64,000 nucleotides of DNA from Corynebacterium curieae (GTDB taxonomy: Bacteria > Actinomycetota > Actinomycetes > Mycobacteriales > Mycobacteriaceae), in the NCBI RefSeq assembly GCF_027570035.1, contig NZ_JAKMUU010000001.1:434001-498000 (forward strand). The letters run 5' to 3'. A program made the position numbers and the translations under genes. Below the pieces are notes generated by a model. That model was not told the DNA's origin. It searched no databases and worked only from the letters and a program-made list of their open reading frames with translations. Shown piece by piece: positions 1 through 8,060 of the stretch; the first letter of the stretch is position 1; every line of letters starts with the position of its first letter.

Positions 1-1
1 C

Positions 2-1243
2 CCCGCCACGCAGGACATTCCGCTTGATTCCATCGGCACCGTGTGCGTGAATGAACCGACCGCCACTGGCTTTGGCACCCTCGATCTTGGCGCCGCCGGC
101 TCCATCGCCTTCGCCCCGCACCAAGACCCGCAGGCCGTCGCCCGCGCCATCGCCGCCGCCCAGCGCGGCGAAGCCCCCTCTTCCGCCACCACCATTCCCG
201 GCCTCGATTTCACCGCCGTGGACGTGGAAACGGCCAACGATAACTGGGGCTCTATCTGCCAAATCGGCGCGGTGCGCTTCCGCGACGGCCAAGAGACCGA
301 CTCCCGCTCTTGGCTGTGCGCTCCTCCACCAGGCCTCGAGCACTTTGCGGATATCAACGTCTCCATCCACGGCATTACCGCGAGCGATGTGGAAGGGGCG
401 CCGGCTTTTGCCGACGCCGCCAAGGAGCTCTTCGATTTCCTCGGCGGCGACGTCCTTGTCGCGCACAATGTCCAGTTCGACTCCACCGCACTGCGTTCCG
501 GCCTGCTCACCGCCGGCGCCGATGTGCCCACCGTCCCGCTGGCGTGCTCGCTTGCTCTGGCCCGCGATGCGTCCAAGACAAAGGTAATTTCGGTGCGAAA
601 CCACAAACTGCCCACCGTAGCGGCCCACCTATCCGCGCCAGACTTCAACCACCACGACGCCACCGAGGACGCCCGCGCGGCCGGCGAAATCATCGCCCGC
701 TTGGCCGAGCGCTTTGGACACACCGGCAGCATCCGCGACCTTTTCACCGCCCGCGAATTCACCTTGGGCCGTCTCGACGCCGCGGCCATCCTGCCCGTCC
801 TGCGCGCCCACACTGCCCCCACCTCCGGCGCGGACCTCGGCACGGGTACCGATTTCCGTGACCAGACCCGCGCAGCCGGTGCCAAGAAAAAGAAGCCCAG
901 CGGCCCTGCCCCCTGGCAGGCCGTCGCCACGCCGGACACTATCCCGGAGCCCAACCCAGACGCCGACCCAGAAGGCGCGCTCTACGGACAGCATGTCACC
1001 CTCACCGGTGATTTTGAGCCCTATGATAAGGGTGTACTCTGGCAGGGCATCGCCGAGCGCGGCGCCCAGGTAGCCAAGAACGTCACCAAAAAGACCACAC
1101 TGCTCATCGTGGGCGAATGGGCAAAGAAGACCTCCAAGGAAAAGCGCGCGGAAGAACTGCAGGCCAAGGGCCAAGAGATCGATATTTGGCCCGCCGATAA
1201 ACTCTTTGCCGAGCTCCAGCTCGATACCGAGCCGCCCTTTTAG
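2..1243 (+). CDS. DEDD exonuclease with C-terminal BRCT domain (DnaQ/epsilon-like), 5' partial
   Basis: Probable 3'-5' exonuclease acting in DNA repair or proofreading. The DnaQ/RNase T signature is visible: VDVETAND (DxE, Exo I), HNVQFDS (Exo II) and HHDATEDAR (Exo III with H and D). A C-terminal stretch (about the last 90 residues) beginning LYGQHVTLTGDF and containing GEWAKKTSKEKRAEEL looks like a BRCT domain, as in NAD-ligase and actinobacterial epsilon-like proteins. The frame is open to the first base of the window. A GTG at 41 is possible, but residues before the exonuclease domain appear to continue upstream, so I treat the 5' end as missing. Family assignment is firm; the exact cellular role is not, since this is not the replicative epsilon subunit by context. 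Confidence 0.85.
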   Translation, partial: PATQDIPLDSIGTVCVNEPTATGFGTLDLGAAGSIAFAPHQDPQAVARAIAAAQRGEAPSSATTIPGLDFTAVDVETANDNWGSICQIGAVRFRDGQETDSRSWLCAPPPGLEHFADINVSIHGITASDVEGAPAFADAAKELFDFLGGDVLVAHNVQFDSTALRSGLLTAGADVPTVPLACSLALARDASKTKVISVRNHKLPTVAAHLSAPDFNHHDATEDARAAGEIIARLAERFGHTGSIRDLFTAREFTLGRLDAAAILPVLRAHTAPTSGADLGTGTDFRDQTRAAGAKKKKPSGPAPWQAVATPDTIPEPNPDADPEGALYGQHVTLTGDFEPYDKGVLWQGIAERGAQVAKNVTKKTTLLIVGEWAKKTSKEKRAEELQAKGQEIDIWPADKLFAELQLDTEPPF

Positions 1244-1320
1244 GCTTTCCCGGGAACCAAACGGCAGTTTCTCCAGTCCAATATAGGCGACCACTTCCTA
1301 CCGCTTCTGGAGAACCCGCC

Positions 1321-1938
1321 GTGACCGTCGCCCTGCGCCCGCCTCGCCCCACCACTGCAAACCTGCTGCCGGCCCTCTTCGCCCGCTCGTGGCTGAAAGA
1401 ACAGCGGCTTTCTGACGACGGCTTTTGCGACTCCCTCGCCACCATCCAGCTCTCCCCCAGCCTGTCCATGGCGCTCGTCTTTCCCGGCAAGCAAACCTTT
1501 CGCCGGCTCAGTCACCGCGGCCTCGCCGACATGGATGTCTCCGCGCGCCGTGCGTGGAACCACGCCTCGCATAACCTGCAGCGCGCCGCCCTCGATTCGC
1601 AAGGACTGCGCTTTTGGACCCGTCCTGCGGCCTGCGAGCTTCCCTCCGCCGCCCGTTTCGGCGGCCTGCAGGTCCGCTCCCACGGCGCGCCAATTTCCTC
1701 TTGGATTGCCCACCCAGAAACCTTCACCGTGCTGGACAAGCACATGCGTCGCCTGCTGCGTTCCCACTCGCTGACCTACCTGGTGCCGGACTCCGCCACG
1801 CTCTTTGCCTTTGCGCACCTGCCGGATCCCTATGCCCGCCGGCTGGCTGCCGACGCCGTCGCGCGCGTGCCGCGCCATCGCACTGTGCTCCACCCACGCC
1901 CGCTAGTATGGTCTAACGGATTCCCGCGGGAGTTATGA
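1321..1938 (+). CDS. conserved protein of unknown function
   Basis: A 205-residue protein that I do not recognise. It starts at GTG 1321 with a GGAG ribosome-binding site 9 nt upstream. There is no signal peptide, membrane segment or catalytic motif that I can see; it is rich in Arg, Ala, Leu and Pro, with many HR/RR pairs in the last third. It lies 77 bp after the exonuclease and 10 bp before the RelA/SpoT-type gene, all on the plus strand, so it is probably cotranscribed with the latter. Codon use matches its neighbours, arguing for a real gene. Long minus-strand open frames lie opposite, but they lack any recognisable content. Confidence 0.6.
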   Translation: MTVALRPPRPTTANLLPALFARSWLKEQRLSDDGFCDSLATIQLSPSLSMALVFPGKQTFRRLSHRGLADMDVSARRAWNHASHNLQRAALDSQGLRFWTRPAACELPSAARFGGLQVRSHGAPISSWIAHPETFTVLDKHMRRLLRSHSLTYLVPDSATLFAFAHLPDPYARRLAADAVARVPRHRTVLHPRPLVWSNGFPREL

Positions 1939-1948
1939 AAGGAGCACT

Positions 1949-2947
1949 ATGCCGGAAAGTAGGATGTCGCGGCTGAGCAATCAGTACCATGACTGGGCGC
2001 GCAGCCACCCCACCGCCGCGGTGGATTTCCGCACCGCCATCGAGGACCTACTCAATGACGCCGGCATCATCTTCGATCGGGTCTCCACCCGTGTTAAGAC
2101 TTGGCCCTCGCTGAAGGCGAAGGCCAAAAAGCGCCGCGAGAACGGCGATTTTGTCTATCCACAGCCGTGGGACGAGATTCACGACGTCATGGGAGTGCGC
2201 GTCACCCTGTATCACTCCACCGCAATTCCAGAAGCGCTAGACGTTTTTGGTGAATCCTTTAAGGTTGAACGCTCCGTTGACAAAGCGGCCGAGACCCGCA
2301 TTTCCGGCGGCTTTGGTTACGGCTCCCACCACCTGGTGCTTACCGTGACCGAAGATAGCGCGGCCGCGATGGAAGAGCTCGCCGCCTACGTGGGCTGGAC
2401 CTTTGAGGTGCAAATTCGCACCGTCCTGCAGCACGCATGGGCGGAGTTTGAGCACGATATCCGCTATAAGCAGGGACCGAACCCGCCCTCGCCGGAAGTT
2501 GACCGCCTGTTTACCCTGGCCGCGGGGCTTATCGAGCTTGCAGACCAGCAATTCGACGAGATCGCCGCGCTCAAGGCCCCGGATACAGAAACCGACCAGG
2601 ACGTCGAGCTTACCGCCGAAACCTTGCCGGGCGTACTCGCCATCATCTTGGGCAACCGCTTCCCGCTCTCGCGCTCGGAGCACTACCGATTCCTTGCGGA
2701 GCTATTGGAGCAAAACGGCGTTCGCCACTTGAGCCAGCTAGAGCAGCTGCTTGACGACGCCGCCATTGCCCATGTCCACGACGCCATGCGCTACCGCTTC
2801 CGTCCCGGCCAGGTACGGCTTATCGACGACCTCCTGCTCAATAAGTTTGGTAAGCAGCATATCGAGGCCACTGCCGAATCCGGCGACCGCCCGGGCCGCA
2901 AGCGGCGGCTTATTGCGCGCCTGAAAGCGCTGCGCGCCGCCCACTAG
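1949..2947 (+). CDS. relS: small alarmone synthetase, RelA/SpoT-type (p)ppGpp synthetase domain (RelS-like)
   Basis: Transfers pyrophosphate from ATP to GDP/GTP to make (p)ppGpp. The synthetase motifs are present: RVKTWPSLKAKAKKR (ATP-binding, residues about 45-60), EIHDVMGVRV (about 76-85), GYGSHHLVLTV (about 118-128) and FEVQIRTVLQHAWAEFEHD (about 151-169). No HD hydrolase, TGS or ACT domain is present, and the 332-residue length is that of a corynebacterial small alarmone synthetase with a C-terminal extension, not of the bifunctional Rel. A strong AAAGGAG site precedes the ATG. The position near ilvA and dnaE1 matches C. glutamicum relS, which is the basis for the symbol. Activity is inferred from motifs; some corynebacterial paralogues are inactive. 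Confidence 0.85.
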   Translation: MPESRMSRLSNQYHDWARSHPTAAVDFRTAIEDLLNDAGIIFDRVSTRVKTWPSLKAKAKKRRENGDFVYPQPWDEIHDVMGVRVTLYHSTAIPEALDVFGESFKVERSVDKAAETRISGGFGYGSHHLVLTVTEDSAAAMEELAAYVGWTFEVQIRTVLQHAWAEFEHDIRYKQGPNPPSPEVDRLFTLAAGLIELADQQFDEIAALKAPDTETDQDVELTAETLPGVLAIILGNRFPLSRSEHYRFLAELLEQNGVRHLSQLEQLLDDAAIAHVHDAMRYRFRPGQVRLIDDLLLNKFGKQHIEATAESGDRPGRKRRLIARLKALRAAH

Positions 2948-2969
2948 CCGCACAGTATGTTTCGGTACC

Positions 2970-3359
2970 TTACCGGAAACCGCCGCGGAATTTCTCCATA
3001 TCGCGGCGCTCTTTCTTCGTCGGCCGGCCGGCACCGCGCGGGCGCACGGGAACCGACGGCATAAACTCCTTAGGCGGCGGCGGTGGCGCGTGATCCGTAT
3101 AGCAGGTGCGCGCCACGGGCGCACCCACGCGCTTGGCCACGGTCGCCAAAACCTCGAGATCGTGCTCGTGGTGGTTACGCCATACGCGCACGCGGTCGCC
3201 CGGCACCACCTGCTGGGAGGGCTTGACGGCCTCGCCGTTGATCTTTACGTGCCCGGCGCGCACGGCCGTCGCGGCCGCGGATCGGGTTTTAAACATGCGG
3301 ACGGCCCACACCCAGGCATCAATCCGGACGGGGCGGCCGCTAGGTTGCGGTGCCGGCAT
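2970..3359 (-). CDS. S4-domain RNA-binding protein (Hsp15/YlmH-like)
   Basis: A 129-residue basic protein with one S4 fold at residues about 10-60: RIDAWVWAVRMFKTRSAAATA, then GHVKINGEAVKPSQQV and GDRVRV, the classical S4 alpha-L pattern. The family includes Hsp15, which binds ribosomal 50S particles carrying stalled nascent chains. The C-terminal half is Pro-, Arg- and Lys-rich (PPPPPKEF, RPRGAGRPTKKERRD), as in actinobacterial members. Its ATG follows directly on the TAA of the upstream gene (TAAATG), so the two are cotranscribed. It converges on the alarmone synthetase with a 22-bp gap. The exact substrate is unknown. Confidence 0.8.
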   Translation of the reverse strand: MPAPQPSGRPVRIDAWVWAVRMFKTRSAAATAVRAGHVKINGEAVKPSQQVVPGDRVRVWRNHHEHDLEVLATVAKRVGAPVARTCYTDHAPPPPPKEFMPSVPVRPRGAGRPTKKERRDMEKFRGGFR

Positions 3360-3599
3360 TTAGTACTGGTTGTGGTTCTCGTTGACGATCTTCTGGATCT
3401 TCAGCCAGTTATAGCCGCCACCAACCACGGCGACGATGGCACCCACCAACATCCAGGCCCAGAAACTAGCCGATAGCGCACCCAGCACTGCGCCCACGCC
3501 GAGGCCGCCGGCCACGCATACGACGGCGTTGCGGGAGTGCTTTCGCACCTGCTGCTTGCGCTGCGCAATGGGGTTATTTGGTCGCTGCTGCATACTCAT
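3360..3599 (-). CDS. small membrane protein with two transmembrane segments
   Basis: A 79-residue protein with a basic N-terminal arm (RPNNPIAQRKQQVRKHSR) followed by two hydrophobic stretches, AVVCVAGGLGVGAVLGALSA and FWAWMLVGAIVAVVGGGY, and a short cytoplasmic tail. It has no enzymatic motif. It lies 2 bp downstream of the YigZ-type gene and abuts the S4 gene, forming a run ilvA - yigZ-type - this gene - S4 gene. The function is unknown; the topology predicts both ends in the cytoplasm. Confidence 0.75.
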   Translation of the reverse strand: MSMQQRPNNPIAQRKQQVRKHSRNAVVCVAGGLGVGAVLGALSASFWAWMLVGAIVAVVGGGYNWLKIQKIVNENHNQY

Positions 3600-3601
3600 G
3601 G

Positions 3602-4240
3602 TCAGGATCCTACCTCAACCCACGCGCTGCCAGCTTCTGCCGCCTCGAGCTGGCCCTGCGAGATCGCTGCTAGCGTTGCTTCCAGCTCTTCCAGCTCGCC
3701 CGGGCGCACGGCCACGGTAAAGGTCACCGCGGCCGCATACGCGGTATCGGTTATCTCATAGCCGCGCCCGCGCAGGTCCGCTTCCACGCGCCCAGCCGTC
3801 GCGTGTGGGCACTCCACCGCATAAAGCTCCCGGCGCGCCCTGGTTACCGCGCGCACCTTCTCCATGGCCTCACTCACCGCGCCGCCATAGGCATGCACCA
3901 GCCCGCCGGCGCCCAGCTTGATGCCGCCGAAGTAGCGCACGACCACCGCGCATATATCGAGCATGCCGGAACCCTTCACCACATCCAGCATCGGCTTGCC
4001 GGCCGTACCGGAGGGCTCACCATCATCGGAAGAGCGCTCCACCGGGTTTGCGCCGTCGACGTGGTAAACGTAGGCGGAGCAGTGGTGGCGGGCGTCGGGA
4101 AAGCGGCTGCGGGCGGCGTCGATAAACGCGCGGGCCTCTTCCTCGTTAGTTACGCGGCCTATGAGGGTTATGAACCGGGAACGTTTAATCTCAATTTCGT
4201 GTTCGACCTGCCCCACCGGGCGAAGATAAGACTCCTGCAT
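3602..4240 (-). CDS. YigZ/IMPACT family protein
   Basis: A 212-residue member of the YigZ/IMPACT family (UPF0029 N-terminal domain plus a DUF1949-like C-terminal domain). Diagnostic stretches are KRSRFITLIGRV, ARHHCSAYVY, SSDDGEPSGTAGKPML and VRYFGGIKLGAGGLVHAYG. The bacterial proteins are linked to translation-associated functions but have no settled activity. I chose ATG 4240 because it overlaps the ilvA stop (TGATG), typical of translational coupling; a GTG at 4243 is the next possibility. The gene follows ilvA directly and probably shares its promoter. Confidence 0.85.
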   Translation of the reverse strand: MQESYLRPVGQVEHEIEIKRSRFITLIGRVTNEEEARAFIDAARSRFPDARHHCSAYVYHVDGANPVERSSDDGEPSGTAGKPMLDVVKGSGMLDICAVVVRYFGGIKLGAGGLVHAYGGAVSEAMEKVRAVTRARRELYAVECPHATAGRVEADLRGRGYEITDTAYAAAVTFTVAVRPGELEELEATLAAISQGQLEAAEAGSAWVEVGS

Positions 4241-5508
4241 CACGCCACGAGGAACTCATACTCGGGGGTGCCGGGCTTAAGGTACTGCACGGAGATCTTG
4301 GATTCGCCCATGCGACCTAACAGCCCGTCGAGGTCCTCGGCGCGGCTAAGCTGCAGGCCCACCAGCGCAGCGCCAGTTTCCCGGTTATTGCGCTTTAGGT
4401 ACTCAAAGAGCGTGATGTCATCGGTCGGGCCCAAAATCTCTTGCAAGAAGTGGCGCAGCTGGCCCGGCTCCTGTGGGAAATTCACTAGGAAATAATGCTT
4501 CAAGCCGCGGTGAACCAAAGAGCGCTCCATGATCTCGGCGTAACGCAGCACGTCATTATTGCCGCCAGAAATCACGCACACCACCGTCGAACCGGGCTTC
4601 AGGTCCAGTTGGTGCAGCCCCGCTACCGACAACGCACCGGCCGGCTCCGCAATGATTCCCTCATTTTGATACAGATTGAGCAGGTCCGTACACACCGCGC
4701 CCTCGGACACAGTGTCAAAGCTCAACCGCTCGCGATTGGCTTCCAAAATCTCATACGGCAGCGTGCCCAAGCGCTTCACGGCGGCACCATCCACAAAGGG
4801 GTCGACGTCTTCTAGCGTTACCGGCCCGCCATGATCAAACGCCGATCTTAGCGACGCCGTTCCCTCCGGCTCCATGCCCACCACTCGGGTCTGCGGCGCC
4901 ATGTCCGCCATGTAGGAGGCAATTCCGGAAATCAGGCCGCCTCCTCCCACGGGAACGACGATGGTATCGAGCGACTTGCCCTTGGCCGAAAGCTGCGCCA
5001 AGACCTCCGCCGCGACGGTGCCCTGTCCGGTGATGGTGTCGCGGGCGTCGAAGGGCTCGATGAAGGTGGCGTCGCGCTCGGCGGCGTCGGCATGCGCGGC
5101 GGCAGCTGCCTCATCGAAGTTGGCGCCCACCACCACCAATTCCACTTGGTCGCCGCCGTGGACCAAGATGCGGTCGCGCTTTTGCATCGGGGTGGGTTCC
5201 GGCACGAATATCTTGCCGGCGATGCCCATCGTGCGGCAGGCATAGGCCACGCCCTGCGCATGATTGCCGGCCGACGCCGTGACAATTCCTCGGTCCCGCT
5301 GCTCTTGCGGCAAATTCGACATGCCGTTTAACGCGCCGCGAATCTTATAGGAGCGCACGTCCTGCAGGTCCTCCCGCTTGAGGTAGACCTCGCAGCCGGT
5401 CTCGGCCGACAGCCGGGCGCAATATTGCAGCGGAGTCGGGGCGATTTCCGAGCTAATCCGCGCCTGCGCCTGTTGGATATCGGATGCATGGATGGTCGAA
5501 TCAGTCAT
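4240..5508 (-). CDS. ilvA: threonine ammonia-lyase (threonine dehydratase), biosynthetic
   Basis: A PLP enzyme converting L-threonine to 2-oxobutanoate and ammonia, the first step of isoleucine synthesis. The PLP lysine is K55 in RSYKIRG, and the phosphate-binding glycine loop is VPVGGGGLISG. The C-terminal 90 residues begin HYFLVNFPQEPGQLRHFL, the single ACT-like regulatory domain of the short IlvA class. The length of 422 residues fits the corynebacterial enzyme. It is divergent from the choice-of-anchor gene. A -10-like TAGACT at 5517-5522 lies 8 nt before the ATG, implying a very short or absent leader; I see no attenuator peptide. It is first in the run to the S4 gene. Confidence 0.95.
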   Translation of the reverse strand: MTDSTIHASDIQQAQARISSEIAPTPLQYCARLSAETGCEVYLKREDLQDVRSYKIRGALNGMSNLPQEQRDRGIVTASAGNHAQGVAYACRTMGIAGKIFVPEPTPMQKRDRILVHGGDQVELVVVGANFDEAAAAAHADAAERDATFIEPFDARDTITGQGTVAAEVLAQLSAKGKSLDTIVVPVGGGGLISGIASYMADMAPQTRVVGMEPEGTASLRSAFDHGGPVTLEDVDPFVDGAAVKRLGTLPYEILEANRERLSFDTVSEGAVCTDLLNLYQNEGIIAEPAGALSVAGLHQLDLKPGSTVVCVISGGNNDVLRYAEIMERSLVHRGLKHYFLVNFPQEPGQLRHFLQEILGPTDDITLFEYLKRNNRETGAALVGLQLSRAEDLDGLLGRMGESKISVQYLKPGTPEYEFLVA

Positions 5509-5607
5509 GTCTTGACAGTCTACCCATTCACTGGAAATTCACTGTCCTTTAGTTGCACCGTTACCTACATCAGCAATAGTGGACATAACCACAAGAAAGG
5601 AATATCT

Positions 5608-7464
5608 ATGCTTAAGCGCATCTCTCTCTGCGTTACCTCCTCGCTCGCCCTCGCCTGCGCCCCGGCTGCGCACGCCCACATTGTAGATAACGTGCTGGAG
5701 CACTCCGCGCCCAATGCCGCACTGCAGCTGGCCCCCATCGGTTCCCATGAATCCGGTGTGCTGGGTAAATCCTCCGCCGAAATCGTCGCCTACCACGCTG
5801 CGTCCCAGCGCATCCTCACCGTCAACGCACGCTCCGGCGAGATCGATATCCTCGACGGCTCCGATCCCACCCAGCCGCAAAAGATCGGCGCCATCTCCGC
5901 CGGCGGGGACAAGGAAATCAACTCCGTGGCCGTGCGTCCCGATGGCTTGGCCGTCGCCGCGGTACAGCAGGCGGATAAGACCGACAACGGCGAGGCGCTG
6001 TTCTTCAACGCCGCAACCGGCCAGGAGCTCGGACGCGTGGGCGTGGGAGCCTTGCCCGATAACGTGCACCTCACTGCCGACGGCCGCCATGCACTGATTG
6101 CCAACGAAGGCGAGCCTTCCGATGCCCTCAACGCCGAGGGAACCGCCTACCTCAAGGACCCGGAGGGCTCCATTTCCGTCATCAGCCTGCCCACCGACGT
6201 CGCAGCGCCGGCGCTTGGCGACGTCCACACGGCCGACTTCACCGCCTTTGATACCGCCGACCTTGACCCTTCAATCCGTGTCTTCGGCCCTTCCGCGCAC
6301 CACAACCTGCCTTCGCGGGACTTCGAGCCGGAATACATCTCCTCCGCGGGCGGCAAGGCCTATGCCACGCTGCAGGAAAATAACGCCATCGCGGTCATTG
6401 ATATCGAGTCCGCCACCGTAGAAAAGGTAGTCCCCGCCCATATTACAGACCACTCCCAGGTGCCGCTGGATCCGTCCAATAAGGATGATGCCGCGGAGCT
6501 GCGCACTATTCCGGTCAAGGGCCTGTCCATGCCGGACTCCATCGGCGCTTTCGAGGCAGGAGGCCAGACTTATTTCGCCACCGCCAACGAGGGCGATGCC
6601 CGCGAGTGGGGCGGTTATACCGACGAAGTAGAGCTCAAGGACCTGGTAAAGGACGGCAAGGTCTGCGATGACCTCGAGCTTCCCGAGGGCATCGAGGATA
6701 AGAAGTTTGCCGGCAACCTCAAGCTCACCAACGCTTCTGGCTGGAATGAAGAGAAGGGGTGCTTCGACGGCCTATATTCCTATGGCTCGCGCTCTTTTAG
6801 CATCTACGACGCCGAGGGAAACGTGGTCTTCGATTCCGGTGCGGACTTTGAATACATCACCAAGGATATGCCCGGCCTAAACTTCAACGCCGATAACGAG
6901 GATCCGGATTTCGATGATCGCTCCGATAACAAGGGGCCCGAGCCGGAAGCCCTGACCATTGGCGAGGTTGGCGATCGCACCTACGCCTTTATCGGCGCAG
7001 AACGCGTGGGCGGCATCTTCGTCTACGATGTAACCACCCCCGCCGAGGCAAAGTTTGTCACCTACGTCAATAATCGCGATTTTTCCGTTGACTACGACGA
7101 AAATGATGTCGCAGCCACGACCCTGGCCGGCGATCTCGGTCCCGAGGGCCTAGCCTTTGTCCCCGCCGCAGACTCCCCCACCGACGATGCCCTCCTTATC
7201 GTCGGCAACGAGGTATCCGGCACCACCACCGTGTTCTCCGTCAAGGACCTGCTTGCCGACGACGCCGACTCCCCTGCCGCATCCGGCAACTCCAACGGTT
7301 CCAGCAACAGCAGCAGCGGCAGCAGTGTCGCCGCCGGTATCGGAATCGTGGCCGGTTTGATAGGTCTCGGCGCCCTGATCGGCGGGGCGCTGGGCTTCCT
7401 GCCGAAGACCGTCGACGAGTTCTACGCGCTATTGCCGGCGCAGGTGCGCAAGCTTTTGCCATAG
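5608..7464 (+). CDS. secreted, membrane-anchored choice-of-anchor I family beta-propeller protein
   Basis: A 618-residue exported protein. It begins with a signal peptide (MLKRISLCVTSSLALACAPA, cleavage likely after AHA) and continues with repeats such as DNVHLTADGRHALIANEGE and DSIGAFEAGGQTYFATANEG, the propeller-like pattern of the choice-of-anchor I family. The C-terminus has a Ser/Asn/Gly linker (SGNSNGSSNSSSGSS), a transmembrane helix (VAAGIGIVAGLIGLGALIGG) and a short tail, so it is probably held at the cell surface. Start chosen at ATG 5608 behind AAGAAAGGA; the open frame upstream runs over the ilvA promoter. An LPxTG sorting motif is absent. Enzymatic activity is unknown, although related proteins are sometimes annotated as alkaline-phosphatase-like. 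Confidence 0.85.
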   Translation: MLKRISLCVTSSLALACAPAAHAHIVDNVLEHSAPNAALQLAPIGSHESGVLGKSSAEIVAYHAASQRILTVNARSGEIDILDGSDPTQPQKIGAISAGGDKEINSVAVRPDGLAVAAVQQADKTDNGEALFFNAATGQELGRVGVGALPDNVHLTADGRHALIANEGEPSDALNAEGTAYLKDPEGSISVISLPTDVAAPALGDVHTADFTAFDTADLDPSIRVFGPSAHHNLPSRDFEPEYISSAGGKAYATLQENNAIAVIDIESATVEKVVPAHITDHSQVPLDPSNKDDAAELRTIPVKGLSMPDSIGAFEAGGQTYFATANEGDAREWGGYTDEVELKDLVKDGKVCDDLELPEGIEDKKFAGNLKLTNASGWNEEKGCFDGLYSYGSRSFSIYDAEGNVVFDSGADFEYITKDMPGLNFNADNEDPDFDDRSDNKGPEPEALTIGEVGDRTYAFIGAERVGGIFVYDVTTPAEAKFVTYVNNRDFSVDYDENDVAATTLAGDLGPEGLAFVPAADSPTDDALLIVGNEVSGTTTVFSVKDLLADDADSPAASGNSNGSSNSSSGSSVAAGIGIVAGLIGLGALIGGALGFLPKTVDEFYALLPAQVRKLLP

Positions 7465-7525
7465 ACCTTCCGGGATTTACCTGCTAAATTATTTGAGGCT
7501 AATAACTCTCACTCGAAGGAGAACC

Positions 7526-8011
7526 ATGCGCAACCGTCTCAGCATTTCGCTCGTCGCCGCAACCGCAGTGGCAGCGGGCCTTGTAGCACCAGCAACCGCT
7601 TCTGCCGCTGAAGAGCAGCCGAAGCAGATCTCGGCTGAATGCCAGGCCGAGGTCGATAAGGCGAAAGAAGAACACCTCAAGAAAATCGAGAACGGCGAGC
7701 TCGGCTCTTCCGCCCGCACCCCGCAGGAGCTTATGCAGGGTCTGACCAACGGCTACGGTTCTTCGGGAATGCCGAAGGAGCCGGACTGCGTAGCCGAGGA
7801 GGCAGAGGCGCAGCAGATCGAGGCACTCAAGAAGCTTCCCATCTGGGGTTCTTCCTCCCCGGAGGAGTTCCTCGAGGTCATGAACTGGGTTACCGTGGCC
7901 GCCAGCCTCGTTGCCGCGCTGCTGCAGGCCCTCATTTTGGTTGCCAAGGTGAACCCCGCTGTGCTGGAGCCGATGAAGAATGCCCTCAAGCAGCTGGGCG
8001 TGCGCTTCTAA
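7526..8011 (+). CDS. secreted protein of unknown function
   Basis: A 161-residue protein with a clear Sec signal peptide (MRNRLSISLVAATAVAAGLV, then APATASAAEE, cleavage near ASA). The mature part is acidic and Glu/Lys-rich, has two Cys (SAECQAEV and EPDCVAEE) that could form a disulfide, and ends with a hydrophobic helix (VTVAASLVAALLQALILVAKV) before a short basic tail, so it may be membrane-associated. The ATG at 7526 follows AAGGAGAA. It resembles small exported corynebacterial proteins only in architecture. A strong palindromic terminator follows. Confidence 0.75.
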   Translation: MRNRLSISLVAATAVAAGLVAPATASAAEEQPKQISAECQAEVDKAKEEHLKKIENGELGSSARTPQELMQGLTNGYGSSGMPKEPDCVAEEAEAQQIEALKKLPIWGSSSPEEFLEVMNWVTVAASLVAALLQALILVAKVNPAVLEPMKNALKQLGVRF

Positions 8012-8026
8012 GCACTGAATAATTTA

Positions 8027-8050
8027 GCCGCTCCGGAGCTCCGGAGCGGC
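8027..8050. terminator. perfect 24-bp palindrome, bidirectional terminator
   Basis: GCCGCTCCGGAG is followed directly by its reverse complement CTCCGGAGCGGC, between two converging genes. On the plus strand it is followed by TTTGTGCGTTTT. It probably ends the secreted-protein transcript and the MetE-like transcript. Confidence 0.7.
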
Positions 8051-8060
8051 TTTGTGCGTT

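Noticed and set aside
5509..5530. TAGACTGTC near the ilvA start as another McbR site
   Set aside because: The second half-site does not fit TAGAC-N6-GTCTA; it is better explained as the ilvA -10 element.
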